A stretch of DNA of 64,000 bases from an uncultured Clostridia bacterium (GTDB lineage: Bacteria; Bacillota; Clostridia; UMGS1883), in assembly GCA_947629005.1 (NCBI GenBank), contig CANRCD010000002.1, positions 62,001 to 126,000 of the forward strand, in the 5' to 3' direction. Under the pieces are notes generated by a model, which saw only the letters and a list, made by a program, of their open reading frames with translations, ran no database searches and was not told where the DNA came from. A program made the translations under genes and the position numbers. Position 1 is the first letter of the stretch. Each line of letters starts with the position of its first letter. Positions 58,251 through 64,000 of this stretch are shown here, piece by piece.

Positions 58251-59426
58251 ATGAGAAATTTCATGGCGGCGCTGGTGGCCGCGTTAATCGCGGTTCTGCC
58301 CGTCCGCGCAACGGAGGTGACGCTCTATAACCTGAACGGTGAGGAGACAACTGTCCGAAGCGGCGATGTGAAGCGTATGCGTGACGAAGGCTGGTACTAT
58401 TTTGACGAGATATACACCGTTGTATACAGCGAGGACGGCCGCAGCCTGAACGCCCTCACAAACCGGCTGGACGAGTGGAAAAGCGTAGGTTGGCACGAGA
58501 ACCTGTCCGATGTTCAAACCACGCTTTACAGCGAGGACGGACGCAGCATAACAGTGTGGAATTCGGAGGTTGAGGCCTACCTTGCGGTGGGCTGGTACAG
58601 GACTCCCGAAGAGGTACACACCACGCTCTATAGCGAGGACGGACGCGAGATAAGCGTGTGGAACGCGGAGGTGGAGGCCTATCTTGCGGTGGGCTGGTAC
58701 AGAACTCTCGAGGAGGTACAGACAGTGCTTTATAACGAAAACGGCGAGGAAAAAACCGTGTGGAATACGGAGGTGGAAGCTTATCTCGCGGCGGGCTGGC
58801 TGAGGAACAGGCCCGGCATTGACGCAAGCCGTCCGATGGTGGCCCTGACCTTTGACGACGGTCCCGGTCCCTATACCGACAGAATTTTGGACTGCCTTGT
58901 AAACAACAATGCCAAGGCCACGTTTTTCGTTGTCGGCAACCGCCTTGGCCGCTACGGCGCACAGCTTAAGCGCGAGGCCGAGCTCGGCATGGAAATAGGC
59001 AACCACAGCTGGGATCATGCCAATCTGACGAACCTCGGAGCCGCGGCGCTCTCCTCGCAGATAAACAATACCAACGCCAAGGCGCAGGAAATAGCGGGTA
59101 TTTGTCCCGCCGTCATGCGCCCGCCCTACGGCAGCCATAACGCGTCCGTCAGGTCGGCGGCAGGTATGCCGTTGATACTATGGTCCATTGACACTCTGGA
59201 CTGGAAAACCCGTAATGCCGATTCCACCTATAATGCGGTTGTTAGCAAGGTGAAGGATGGCGACATTATACTCATGCACGATATCCACGAACCTACCGCC
59301 GCCGCGGTTGAGCGCATTGTGCCCGAGCTCGTGCGCCGCGGCTTTCAGCTTGTCACGGTGTCGGAGCTTGGGCAGTACCGCGCGGGCGGCCTTGAGGCCG
59401 GCAGGGTTTATAACAGTGTGCGCTGA
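58251..59426 (+). CDS. Exported polysaccharide deacetylase with five N-terminal repeats
   Basis: 391 residues. Signal peptide to about 20. Residues 22-187 are five units of 33-34 residues, each of the form (V/L)YSEDGRxxxVWNxEVEAYLAVGWYRTxEE; units 3-5 are nearly identical. The NodB domain (about 195-375) has TFDDGPGPYT, HSWDH, RPPYGSHN, LWSIDTLDW and LMHDIH, with the Asp and both metal His present, so it should be active on peptidoglycan or another acetylated glycan. ATG 58251 follows GAGGGGGAA. It starts 19 bp after the S component and may be the operon's last gene; a functional link is uncertain. Confidence 0.9.
   Translation: MRNFMAALVAALIAVLPVRATEVTLYNLNGEETTVRSGDVKRMRDEGWYYFDEIYTVVYSEDGRSLNALTNRLDEWKSVGWHENLSDVQTTLYSEDGRSITVWNSEVEAYLAVGWYRTPEEVHTTLYSEDGREISVWNAEVEAYLAVGWYRTLEEVQTVLYNENGEEKTVWNTEVEAYLAAGWLRNRPGIDASRPMVALTFDDGPGPYTDRILDCLVNNNAKATFFVVGNRLGRYGAQLKREAELGMEIGNHSWDHANLTNLGAAALSSQINNTNAKAQEIAGICPAVMRPPYGSHNASVRSAAGMPLILWSIDTLDWKTRNADSTYNAVVSKVKDGDIILMHDIHEPTAAAVERIVPELVRRGFQLVTVSELGQYRAGGLEAGRVYNSVR
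58308..58806 (+). repeat. In-frame tandem repeats of 99-102 bp in the deacetylase gene
   Basis: Five units; the last three begin at 58512, 58614 and 58716, exactly 102 bp apart, and share long identical DNA runs such as GAGGTGGAGGC and GGTGGGCTGGTACAG. The first two units are more diverged. Period fits a 34-residue wall-binding-type repeat. Confidence 0.85.
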
Positions 59427-59454
59427 TTTTGCGGGAAAATTTACAAAAATAATA

Positions 59455-59482
59455 TTGACATGTTAGCTTAAAGTATTATAAT
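59455..59482 (+). promoter_or_regulatory. Promoter of the lipoprotein gene
   Basis: TTGACA (59455-59460), 16-bp spacer, TATAAT (59477-59482); leader of about 65 bases before ATG 59555. Confidence 0.8.
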
Positions 59483-59554
59483 ATTAACAAAAGAATAAAG
59501 TGTCGAGCTTTGATTAAATCAGTGTTTGACAAAAAAAACAGGAGGTTGATACCA

Positions 59555-60406
59555 ATGAAAAAAAGAATTGTATGCCTTGCAGCCGCCGCTGCCGTATGCG
59601 TGTGCGCGCTTTCCGGCTGCTCGGGCAAGGCTGACGAGGCTGCGCTTGACGCGCTGAACGACCGGCTTGAAACAGTAACTCACACCTATAACTCCCTTGC
59701 CGACGTTGTGGCTGAGTACGGCAACGTTCAGCAGCAGGAGGAATTTGCCGACGCAAAGGAGGACCTTGACGAGATTTCCGGCGAGGTACGGAAGGGTAAG
59801 CTTGATAAGGACGATGTGAACGATCTTATGGCCGATATTGCCGAGCTTCAGACTAAGCTCAACAGTATCGACAAAGCCGTAAACGGAAACATCCCCGAGG
59901 AGGGCGCCGCCGAGACCGTTGACATTACCGACGAGCTTGAGTCCGCCGCCAATCTTCTCAGCGGAGTTGCCGACAATATTGCCCAAAACGGAGGCGATTA
60001 TCAGAAGCAGCTTATCACAGAGTATCAGCAGACGGTTTCCGATTTTGCCGACGAGGCCGCCAACGGCCTTGCTCCCGACCGCGCCAAGGCCGTTGTCTTT
60101 GAACTGGATATGATGAAGGAAGCAGCCGAGAGTATCAACGAGCGCGTGAACGAGGGCAGCGCCGCCGTCAGCGCAGATGCTGTCAGCGACGAGCTCGAAT
60201 CCTTGGCCACCCTTGTCAGCGGCGTTTCGGCCAATATCATGGAAGGCGACGACCAGCTTAAGAAGGATTATATGACTAACATCACTGAGCAGCTTCTCGA
60301 GCTTCAGGAAAAGCTCTCCGCGGGCGAGCTCACCGATGCTGCCGCCAGGGATATCCTTGACGGAGCGGATGTTGTACGCGAGCTTGTTGAGGCCATAAAC
60401 GACTGA
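59555..60406 (+). CDS. Coiled-coil lipoprotein, function unknown
   Basis: 283 residues from ATG 59555, with CAGGAGG upstream. Lipobox LSGC at about 20-23, so lipid-anchored outside the membrane after Lgt processing. The mature part is almost entirely helical, acidic, with three related helical segments: LETVTHTYNSLADVVAEYGN, LESAANLLSGVADNIAQNGG and LESLATLVSGVSANIMEGD, each followed by a Tyr/Gln-rich helix, suggesting an internal triplication of about 85-90 residues. No family recognised. Monocistronic; followed by a repeat element. Confidence 0.82.
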   Translation: MKKRIVCLAAAAAVCVCALSGCSGKADEAALDALNDRLETVTHTYNSLADVVAEYGNVQQQEEFADAKEDLDEISGEVRKGKLDKDDVNDLMADIAELQTKLNSIDKAVNGNIPEEGAAETVDITDELESAANLLSGVADNIAQNGGDYQKQLITEYQQTVSDFADEAANGLAPDRAKAVVFELDMMKEAAESINERVNEGSAAVSADAVSDELESLATLVSGVSANIMEGDDQLKKDYMTNITEQLLELQEKLSAGELTDAAARDILDGADVVRELVEAIND

Positions 60407-60423
60407 AGCAGGGTGTAAAAAAT

Positions 60424-60719
60424 GGCCGTAAAAAATCGCTGCGGAGGCACGGGACCGTTCAAAAAAATCGTGCAGAACAAATGAAAATCAGCTCGCGCAG
60501 GCGGCTTTCGCCGCCGAGCAAGCCCTCCCGACGGCGTACATAGGTACGCCGAGGGTGATTTTCGTTTGTAGTTCAAGGGCATAAAAATGAGAAAATTCGC
60601 TCGTAAGAGCGAATTTTCTTTCTACATTAAAATAATTTTATTACCGATTATTTATGCTCAAATTCGCCTTGAATAAAGGCTTTCAGCCCTTGAACGGTCT
60701 GGGCGACTTTTTTACGGCC
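60424..60719 (-). repeat. MITE-like dispersed element, copy 3 (inverted, with clear terminal inverted repeats)
   Basis: The 318-bp gap between the lipoprotein and sugar-transferase genes has no gene. Read on the minus strand it aligns with copies 1 and 2: GTAAAAAAGTCGC..., CGTTCAAGGGC, hairpin GAAAATTCGCTC/GAGCGAATTTTC, GCCCTTGAAC, ACGAAAATCACCCTCGG, TTCTGCACGATTTTTTTGA and GCGATTTTTTACGGCC. Its ends on the plus strand are GGCCGTAAAAAATCGC (60424-60439) and GCGACTTTTTTACGGCC (60703-60719), inverted repeats differing by one indel. The middle is shorter than in the other copies and carries hairpins of its own. It ends 5 bp from the sugar-transferase stop. Confidence 0.78.
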
Positions 60720-60724
60720 TCTTT

Positions 60725-61375
60725 TTATCTTGCTCCGCGCTCGGAGAGTACGGCGGGAATGGTTTTGAAAATCAAATACCAGTCGTAAAAATACCCGCGC
60801 TTTTTTATGTACTCCATATCCATGCGCATCCACTCGTCAAAAGCAATATCGCTGCGGCCGCTACACTGCCATATACACGTGAGCCCCGGCTTCACAGAAA
60901 GCCTTTGGCGCTGATAATCGTTGTACAGATCCACCTCGCACCTAAGCGGAGGTCTCGGCCCTACAAGCGACATATCCCCTTTAAGCACGTTTAAAAGCTG
61001 CGGAAGCTCGTCAATGCTTGTTTTTCGTATAGACTTGCCAAACTTTGTGAGCCTGGGGTCATCCTCTATTTTAAAGGCTATGCCGTCGGCTTCGTTCAGG
61101 TCGCGCAGATCCTCGAGCTTGTCCTCCGCGTCCACGCACATAGAGCGGAATTTATACATTTTGAAATATTTCTCATCCTTGCCCGCCCTTTCCTGAACAA
61201 AAAAAGCAGGGCCGCCATCCTTATGCACTTTGTAAGCGACTACCGCAAATAGCGGCGATAATAAAACAAGCGCCACGGCGGATAACACTATGTCCGTCAG
61301 CCGCTTAAAAAAGTCGTATACAGGACGTCTGGCTGCGGTGACAAGCGTCCTGTCAAGCGGATCGGCCACTGCCAT
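60725..61375 (-). CDS. Undecaprenyl-phosphate sugar-1-phosphate transferase (WcaJ/RfbP type)
   Basis: Initiating sugar transferase that loads a sugar phosphate on undecaprenyl phosphate for surface glycan synthesis. About 216 residues: N-terminal membrane hairpin (RLTDIVLSAVALVLLSPLFAVVAY by landmarks DIVLS...LSPLF), the FVQERAGKDEKYFKMYKFRSM motif, IRKTSIDELPQLLNVLKGDMSLVGPRPP, and KPGLTCIWQCSGRSD. ATG 61375 has AAGGAG six bases upstream; a TTG at 61393 with AGGAGG seven bases upstream is a real alternative. No glycosyltransferase cluster surrounds it, which is unusual. Confidence 0.9.
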   Translation of the reverse strand: MAVADPLDRTLVTAARRPVYDFFKRLTDIVLSAVALVLLSPLFAVVAYKVHKDGGPAFFVQERAGKDEKYFKMYKFRSMCVDAEDKLEDLRDLNEADGIAFKIEDDPRLTKFGKSIRKTSIDELPQLLNVLKGDMSLVGPRPPLRCEVDLYNDYQRQRLSVKPGLTCIWQCSGRSDIAFDEWMRMDMEYIKKRGYFYDWYLIFKTIPAVLSERGAR

Positions 61376-61540
61376 AACGTACTCCTTCTCCAAAGCCTTC
61401 CCTCCTCTCAATGAGGAATTTGAGGAATTATCGAAATTATTGTTTGAGTCGAAATTTCAATTACTCATGTTATTGTATCACTGTTTGTGGAAAATGTCAA
61501 TACGGATTTTTGCGCAAATGTCGGATTAATGTATTAGTTA

Positions 61541-62026
61541 TCAAAATGTCAACTGCTCCGCGTTCTTTTCGTAGAATTCGTCAGCGAGCAGATCCCCTCC
61601 GCCATAGGCCGCCACGGCAAGGCGGTCGCAGCGCTCGTTATAGGCATTGCCGGCGTGGCCCTTTACCCATATAAGCTCTACCTTGTGCGTGGCCATAAGA
61701 CTTAGCAGACTCTCCCAAAGGTCGTGGTTCAGCGCGGGCTTCCCGTCGGATTTTTTCCAGCCCTTTTTCTTCCAGCCGTAAACCCAGCCCTTTTCCACTG
61801 CGTCCACAAGATACTTCGAGTCGCTGTAAAGCTCCACCTCGCAGGGCTCCTTAAGAGCCTCCAGACCGGCAATTGCGGCCAGCAGCTCCATGCGGTTGTT
61901 GGTCGTCAGACGGTATCCCGCCGAAAGCTCCTTTTCCGCCCCGTTATATTCAAGTATCGCGCCGTAGCCGCCCCTGCCGGGGTTGCCGCTGCACGCGCCG
62001 TCGGTGTATAGCCGTATATGCTTCAT
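61541..62026 (-). CDS. rnhA: Ribonuclease HI
   Basis: Degrades the RNA of RNA-DNA hybrids. 161 residues, close to the E. coli type. Catalytic residues all present: Asp9 (LYTDGACSGNPG), Glu47 (NNRMELLA), Asp69 (LYSDSKYLVD) and Asp134 (ERCDRLA), with His124 in VKGHAGN. Includes the basic handle (WKKKGWKKSDGKP). Stand-alone gene. Confidence 0.97.
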   Translation of the reverse strand: MKHIRLYTDGACSGNPGRGGYGAILEYNGAEKELSAGYRLTTNNRMELLAAIAGLEALKEPCEVELYSDSKYLVDAVEKGWVYGWKKKGWKKSDGKPALNHDLWESLLSLMATHKVELIWVKGHAGNAYNERCDRLAVAAYGGGDLLADEFYEKNAEQLTF

Positions 62027-62137
62027 AGGCGCACCCTTTTCCGTTTGATAAGTTAAGTATACAATATTTTCGCCGTTTAGTCAAGCCATAAATAATGGAG
62101 AAGAGCTTCGGCGGCAAAAATCGCACAGAACGGCGGA

Positions 62138-62166
62138 GGGGCTTGGTTCCTCAGAACCAAAGCCCC
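62138..62166 (-). terminator. Hairpin after the SLH gene, possible terminator
   Basis: Minus strand GGGGCTTTGGTTC-TGAG-GAACCAAGCCCC, one bulged base, 9 bp after the stop of the 62176 gene. No T tract follows, so it may act as a 3' stabiliser rather than a terminator. Confidence 0.45.
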
Positions 62167-62175
62167 TTCCACAGC

Positions 62176-63183
62176 TTATTTATTTGTCAGCAGCTGCGCA
62201 TAGCACAGCGGCGGACTTTGGCGCATTTGAACTCCGCCGCCGAGGAAGCTGTACTCGGCGACCGTCATGTGAGGGATATACAGCGCCGCCTCGACAATTT
62301 TGGAAACGTCGCTCCAAAGGGCCGTTTCGTCCGCGCCCTTTTCCACAGGAAGCCCCAGCTCCCGCGCACAGTCCATATAGCCCTGAGGCCATGCGCCGAG
62401 GCTTTCGGCGTAGGGGCCGTAGCCCATCGAGGCAAGGAGCAGCTTTACGGCCTGCGCTATTGTCGCGGGCGAATCAGGGTCAAAAACGTCGGCGGCCACG
62501 CCGAAGGCTATCCGGCGGTTTATCAGCGTTTCGGCGGCGTCACGGTAAACGAGAAAGCCGTCGCTGCCGATGTCGGTGAACTCGCGGCCGTGGGCGTAAA
62601 TCACTCCCGATTTGCTGACGGGCTCCGGCAGCAGGTTGTTGACGATTTTTGCCATTTCTCCCCTTGTGACTACGCTGTCCGGCTCAAGGTTGAGCCCCGC
62701 GTCGGCCTTGAAGGACAGCGGGCGGGGAAAGGGCACGGCGGCGGCGGAAAGCGTAAAGCCGTTCCCCTCCGAGGCGGGGAGGGAATGCGTTGTAATCATG
62801 ACGTTGGCAGGGGCCGTATCCACGGCGGAAGCGATGTAAACCGTGACCGCGCTGTTCGGTTCGAGGCCGGTGAAGGTGATTTTTCCGTTGACGGGGCCGA
62901 CCATGTTTTCGTACGAGCCCGTAAAGCTTTTGGGGGTAAGATAGCGGTCGGCGGTTTCGCTGTAAACCGACACAAAGTATTCCATGCTTTTTCCGGCGTC
63001 GGGGGCAATGCTCACCGTGAGGGCGTTATCGTCCGGACCGAGCGTTAAATCGTCCGTCACGCCCTTGGCATGGGCGGGGCGCGGAAGCTCCGATATGCGC
63101 TCCATTCTGAACGCGGCGGTTTGGGCGTTTGCGGCGGTAAATACGCTGAGAGCGGTACAGAGCGCGACAAGTGTTTTTTTCAT
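62176..63183 (-). CDS. Exported protein with fibronectin-like and SLH-type domains
   Basis: 335 residues from ATG 63183, with AAGGAGG eight bases upstream. Signal peptide to about 20 (AANAQ). Residues 45-135 look like an Ig/fibronectin-III-type domain (ITFTGLEPNSAVTVYI). From about 165 there are SLH-like repeats: LEPDSVVTRGEMAKIVNNLLPE, AAETLINRRIAFGVAADVFDPDSPATIAQAVKLLLASMGY and a third weaker one ending ALYIPHM. SLH landmarks here are TRGEMA and FDPDSPATIAQ. Wall-attached protein of unknown role, next to the BlaI/M56 pair but divergent from it. Confidence 0.78.
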   Translation of the reverse strand: MKKTLVALCTALSVFTAANAQTAAFRMERISELPRPAHAKGVTDDLTLGPDDNALTVSIAPDAGKSMEYFVSVYSETADRYLTPKSFTGSYENMVGPVNGKITFTGLEPNSAVTVYIASAVDTAPANVMITTHSLPASEGNGFTLSAAAVPFPRPLSFKADAGLNLEPDSVVTRGEMAKIVNNLLPEPVSKSGVIYAHGREFTDIGSDGFLVYRDAAETLINRRIAFGVAADVFDPDSPATIAQAVKLLLASMGYGPYAESLGAWPQGYMDCARELGLPVEKGADETALWSDVSKIVEAALYIPHMTVAEYSFLGGGVQMRQSPPLCYAQLLTNK

Positions 63184-63281
63184 GAACAATCCTCCTTATT
63201 ATGTAGTACAACTATATAATACATAATGAAGGAGAAAAAATCAAGGCTTTTTTGAAATATTTAAAAATATTAAAAAAGGAC

Positions 63282-63333
63282 TTGACAAATTCGTCTATAT
63301 GTTATAGACTATAATTGTCTAAAGGATATAGAC
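63282..63333 (+). promoter_or_regulatory. Operator-promoter of the second BlaI/M56 pair
   Basis: TTGACA at 63282-63287 with TAGACT at 17-bp spacing (63305-63310) or TATAAT at 22 bp (63310-63315). Two 17-bp dyads of the form GTCTA-N7-TAGAC cover it: GTCTATATGTTATAGAC (63293-63309, perfect over 7+7) and GTCTA/TAGAC at 63317-63333. Centres are 24 bp apart. Layout matches the site at 17033-17082 but with different half-sites. Confidence 0.75.
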
Positions 63334-63347
63334 AAGGAGGAATATTT

Positions 63348-63722
63348 ATGACAAACGAAGCGGTGAGCCTGACGAAGGCCGAAGCGGAGATAATGCGTGA
63401 GATTTGGAAGGCGGACGTGCCGATGACAGCGGCCGAGGTGGGCCGTCTTGTGGAGGATCGAGGCTGGAAGCGGACGACAGTAGCCACCTTCCTTGCCAAG
63501 CTGGTGGAAAAGGGCGTGCTGACCGCCGAGCGGCGAGGCCGTGCGTTGTACTATACGGCGAAAATATCCCAGAAGGAGTATAAGCGCGGGCAGACGCACC
63601 GCCTTATACGGACGGTTTTCGGCGGCTCGGCGAGGGAGCTTGTGGCCGCGCTTGCCGAGGAGGGCAGCCTTACCGGCGAGGATATTGCCGAGCTGAGAGA
63701 GATTTTCAATAAGGAGGAATGA
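63348..63722 (+). CDS. BlaI/MecI-family transcriptional repressor (second copy)
   Basis: 124-residue winged-helix repressor, paralogue of the one at 17104: KAEAEIMREIWKAD, GWKRTTVATFLAKLVEKGVL, a wing with RALYY, and C-terminal DIAELREIF. ATG 63348 follows AAGGAGG and is the start nearest the ribosome site; an in-frame ATG further upstream lies in the operator. Likely represses itself and the following M56 gene through the dyads at 63293-63333. Confidence 0.92.
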   Translation: MTNEAVSLTKAEAEIMREIWKADVPMTAAEVGRLVEDRGWKRTTVATFLAKLVEKGVLTAERRGRALYYTAKISQKEYKRGQTHRLIRTVFGGSARELVAALAEEGSLTGEDIAELREIFNKEE

Positions 63723-63724
63723 GC

Positions 63725-64000
63725 ATGGCGGGCGAGGCGCTTGGAAGGCTCATTGCGGCGTCGCTCTCGGGCGCGGCGCTGACGGCGGCGCTTGTGCTTA
63801 TAAGGCCGCTCACAAAAAGGTTTTTCGGCTATGTGTGGCGATATTATATATGGCTTGCGGTGCTTGCGGCGCTGCTGCTGCCGGTGCGGATATCGCTGCC
63901 GCAGCGGGTCGGGGCGCCGCGCGAAGATACTCGGCGCGTACAGATAACGGCGGAGGAGGCGGCTCCCGAGGCGGAGAAAATTACGGCTGTTGACGCGCCG
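63725..64000 (+). CDS. M56 (BlaR1-type) membrane protease, N-terminal part (cut by window end)
   Basis: Only 92 codons visible: helix at about 9-26 (LIAASLSGAALTAALVLI), helix at about 36-53 (YVWRYYIWLAVLAALLLPVRISLP), then an acidic loop. The W..LA...LLPVRISLP pattern and position 2 bp after a BlaI gene identify it as an M56 signal protease. Whether it keeps its own sensor domain or is split like the 17475 gene cannot be seen. Confidence 0.8.
   Translation, partial: MAGEALGRLIAASLSGAALTAALVLIRPLTKRFFGYVWRYYIWLAVLAALLLPVRISLPQRVGAPREDTRRVQITAEEAAPEAEKITAVDAP

Noticed and set aside
58512-58806. Regular 102-bp repeats as a CRISPR array
   Set aside because: They are in frame within a gene with clear signal peptide and NodB domain, have no spacers, and no cas genes are near.
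1-64000. Prophage, integrative element or plasmid segment
   Set aside because: No integrase, portal, terminase, relaxase, partition or transposase gene is visible; gene content is chromosomal core plus surface-protein genes.

Overview
The window looks like chromosome from a spore-forming, anaerobic, moderately high-GC member of the Clostridia (Bacillota), most likely a gut commensal. The support is: sporulation genes (sigK at 36128-36802, an alpha/beta-type SASP at 42100-42297, a YlmC/YmxH-type PRC-barrel gene at 5116-5346), the [FeFe]-hydrogenase maturase gene hydF, Gram-positive gene order (yybS-gdpP-rplI-dnaB; asp23-yloV upstream of recG), strong AGGAGG ribosome sites with frequent GTG/TTG starts, and many secreted proteins with SLH, copper-amine-oxidase-like, ricin and F5/8C modules. 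No phage, plasmid, IS transposase or CRISPR array is visible.

Layout. 1-5.3 kb (minus): truncated SLH protein, lgt, hydF, a DUF6273-type surface protein and the PRC-barrel gene. 5.4-15.5 kb (plus): a long housekeeping run: a degenerate AMP-binding protein, yybS, gdpP, rplI, dnaB, tilS, hpt, ftsH. 15.5-17 kb: a non-coding repeat element, a small Cys-rich membrane protein and tRNA-Asp/tRNA-Thr. 17-21.2 kb: a BlaI repressor with its operator-promoter, a shortened M56 (BlaR1-type) protease, and three tandem genes that each carry the missing last part of the M56 membrane domain fused to a different extracellular domain. 21.2-24 kb: DUF4364 regulator and acyltransferase (minus), holA (plus). 24-32.7 kb: a secreted protein behind a strongly structured leader, galT-galK, a GH30-type galactanase-like enzyme and a copper-amine-oxidase-like protein (minus), and a GT51 transglycosylase. 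32.8-42.7 kb: pyrroline-5-carboxylate dehydrogenase, FAD/Rieske oxidoreductase, sigK behind a sigma-K-type promoter, asp23/yloV, second repeat element, recG, SASP, rpmB. 42.8-48.6 kb: cimA-leuC-leuD-leuB (citramalate route to 2-oxobutyrate plus leucine steps) and trmFO. 48.7-60.4 kb: a large GH105-type secreted enzyme, then an operon-like run of DUF4430 protein, alpha-toroid protein, DUF4430 protein, EcfT, fused EcfA-EcfA and an ECF S component, then a repeat-bearing polysaccharide deacetylase and a lipoprotein. 60.4-64 kb: third repeat element (inverted, with clear terminal inverted repeats), sugar transferase, rnhA, SLH protein, and a second BlaI/M56 pair cut by the window end.

Two loci stand out. 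(1) 52.6-58.2 kb encodes, as separate exported proteins, the two folds of animal intrinsic factor/transcobalamin (alpha-toroid and DUF4430) directly upstream of a complete ECF vitamin transporter, suggesting a surface corrinoid-capture system. (2) 17.0-21.2 kb encodes a BlaI/M56 signalling unit in which the sensor half has been detached from the protease and triplicated. A dispersed family of roughly 300-460 bp MITE-like elements (three copies) and an unidentified structured RNA leader at about 24.0 kb are further unexplained signals.
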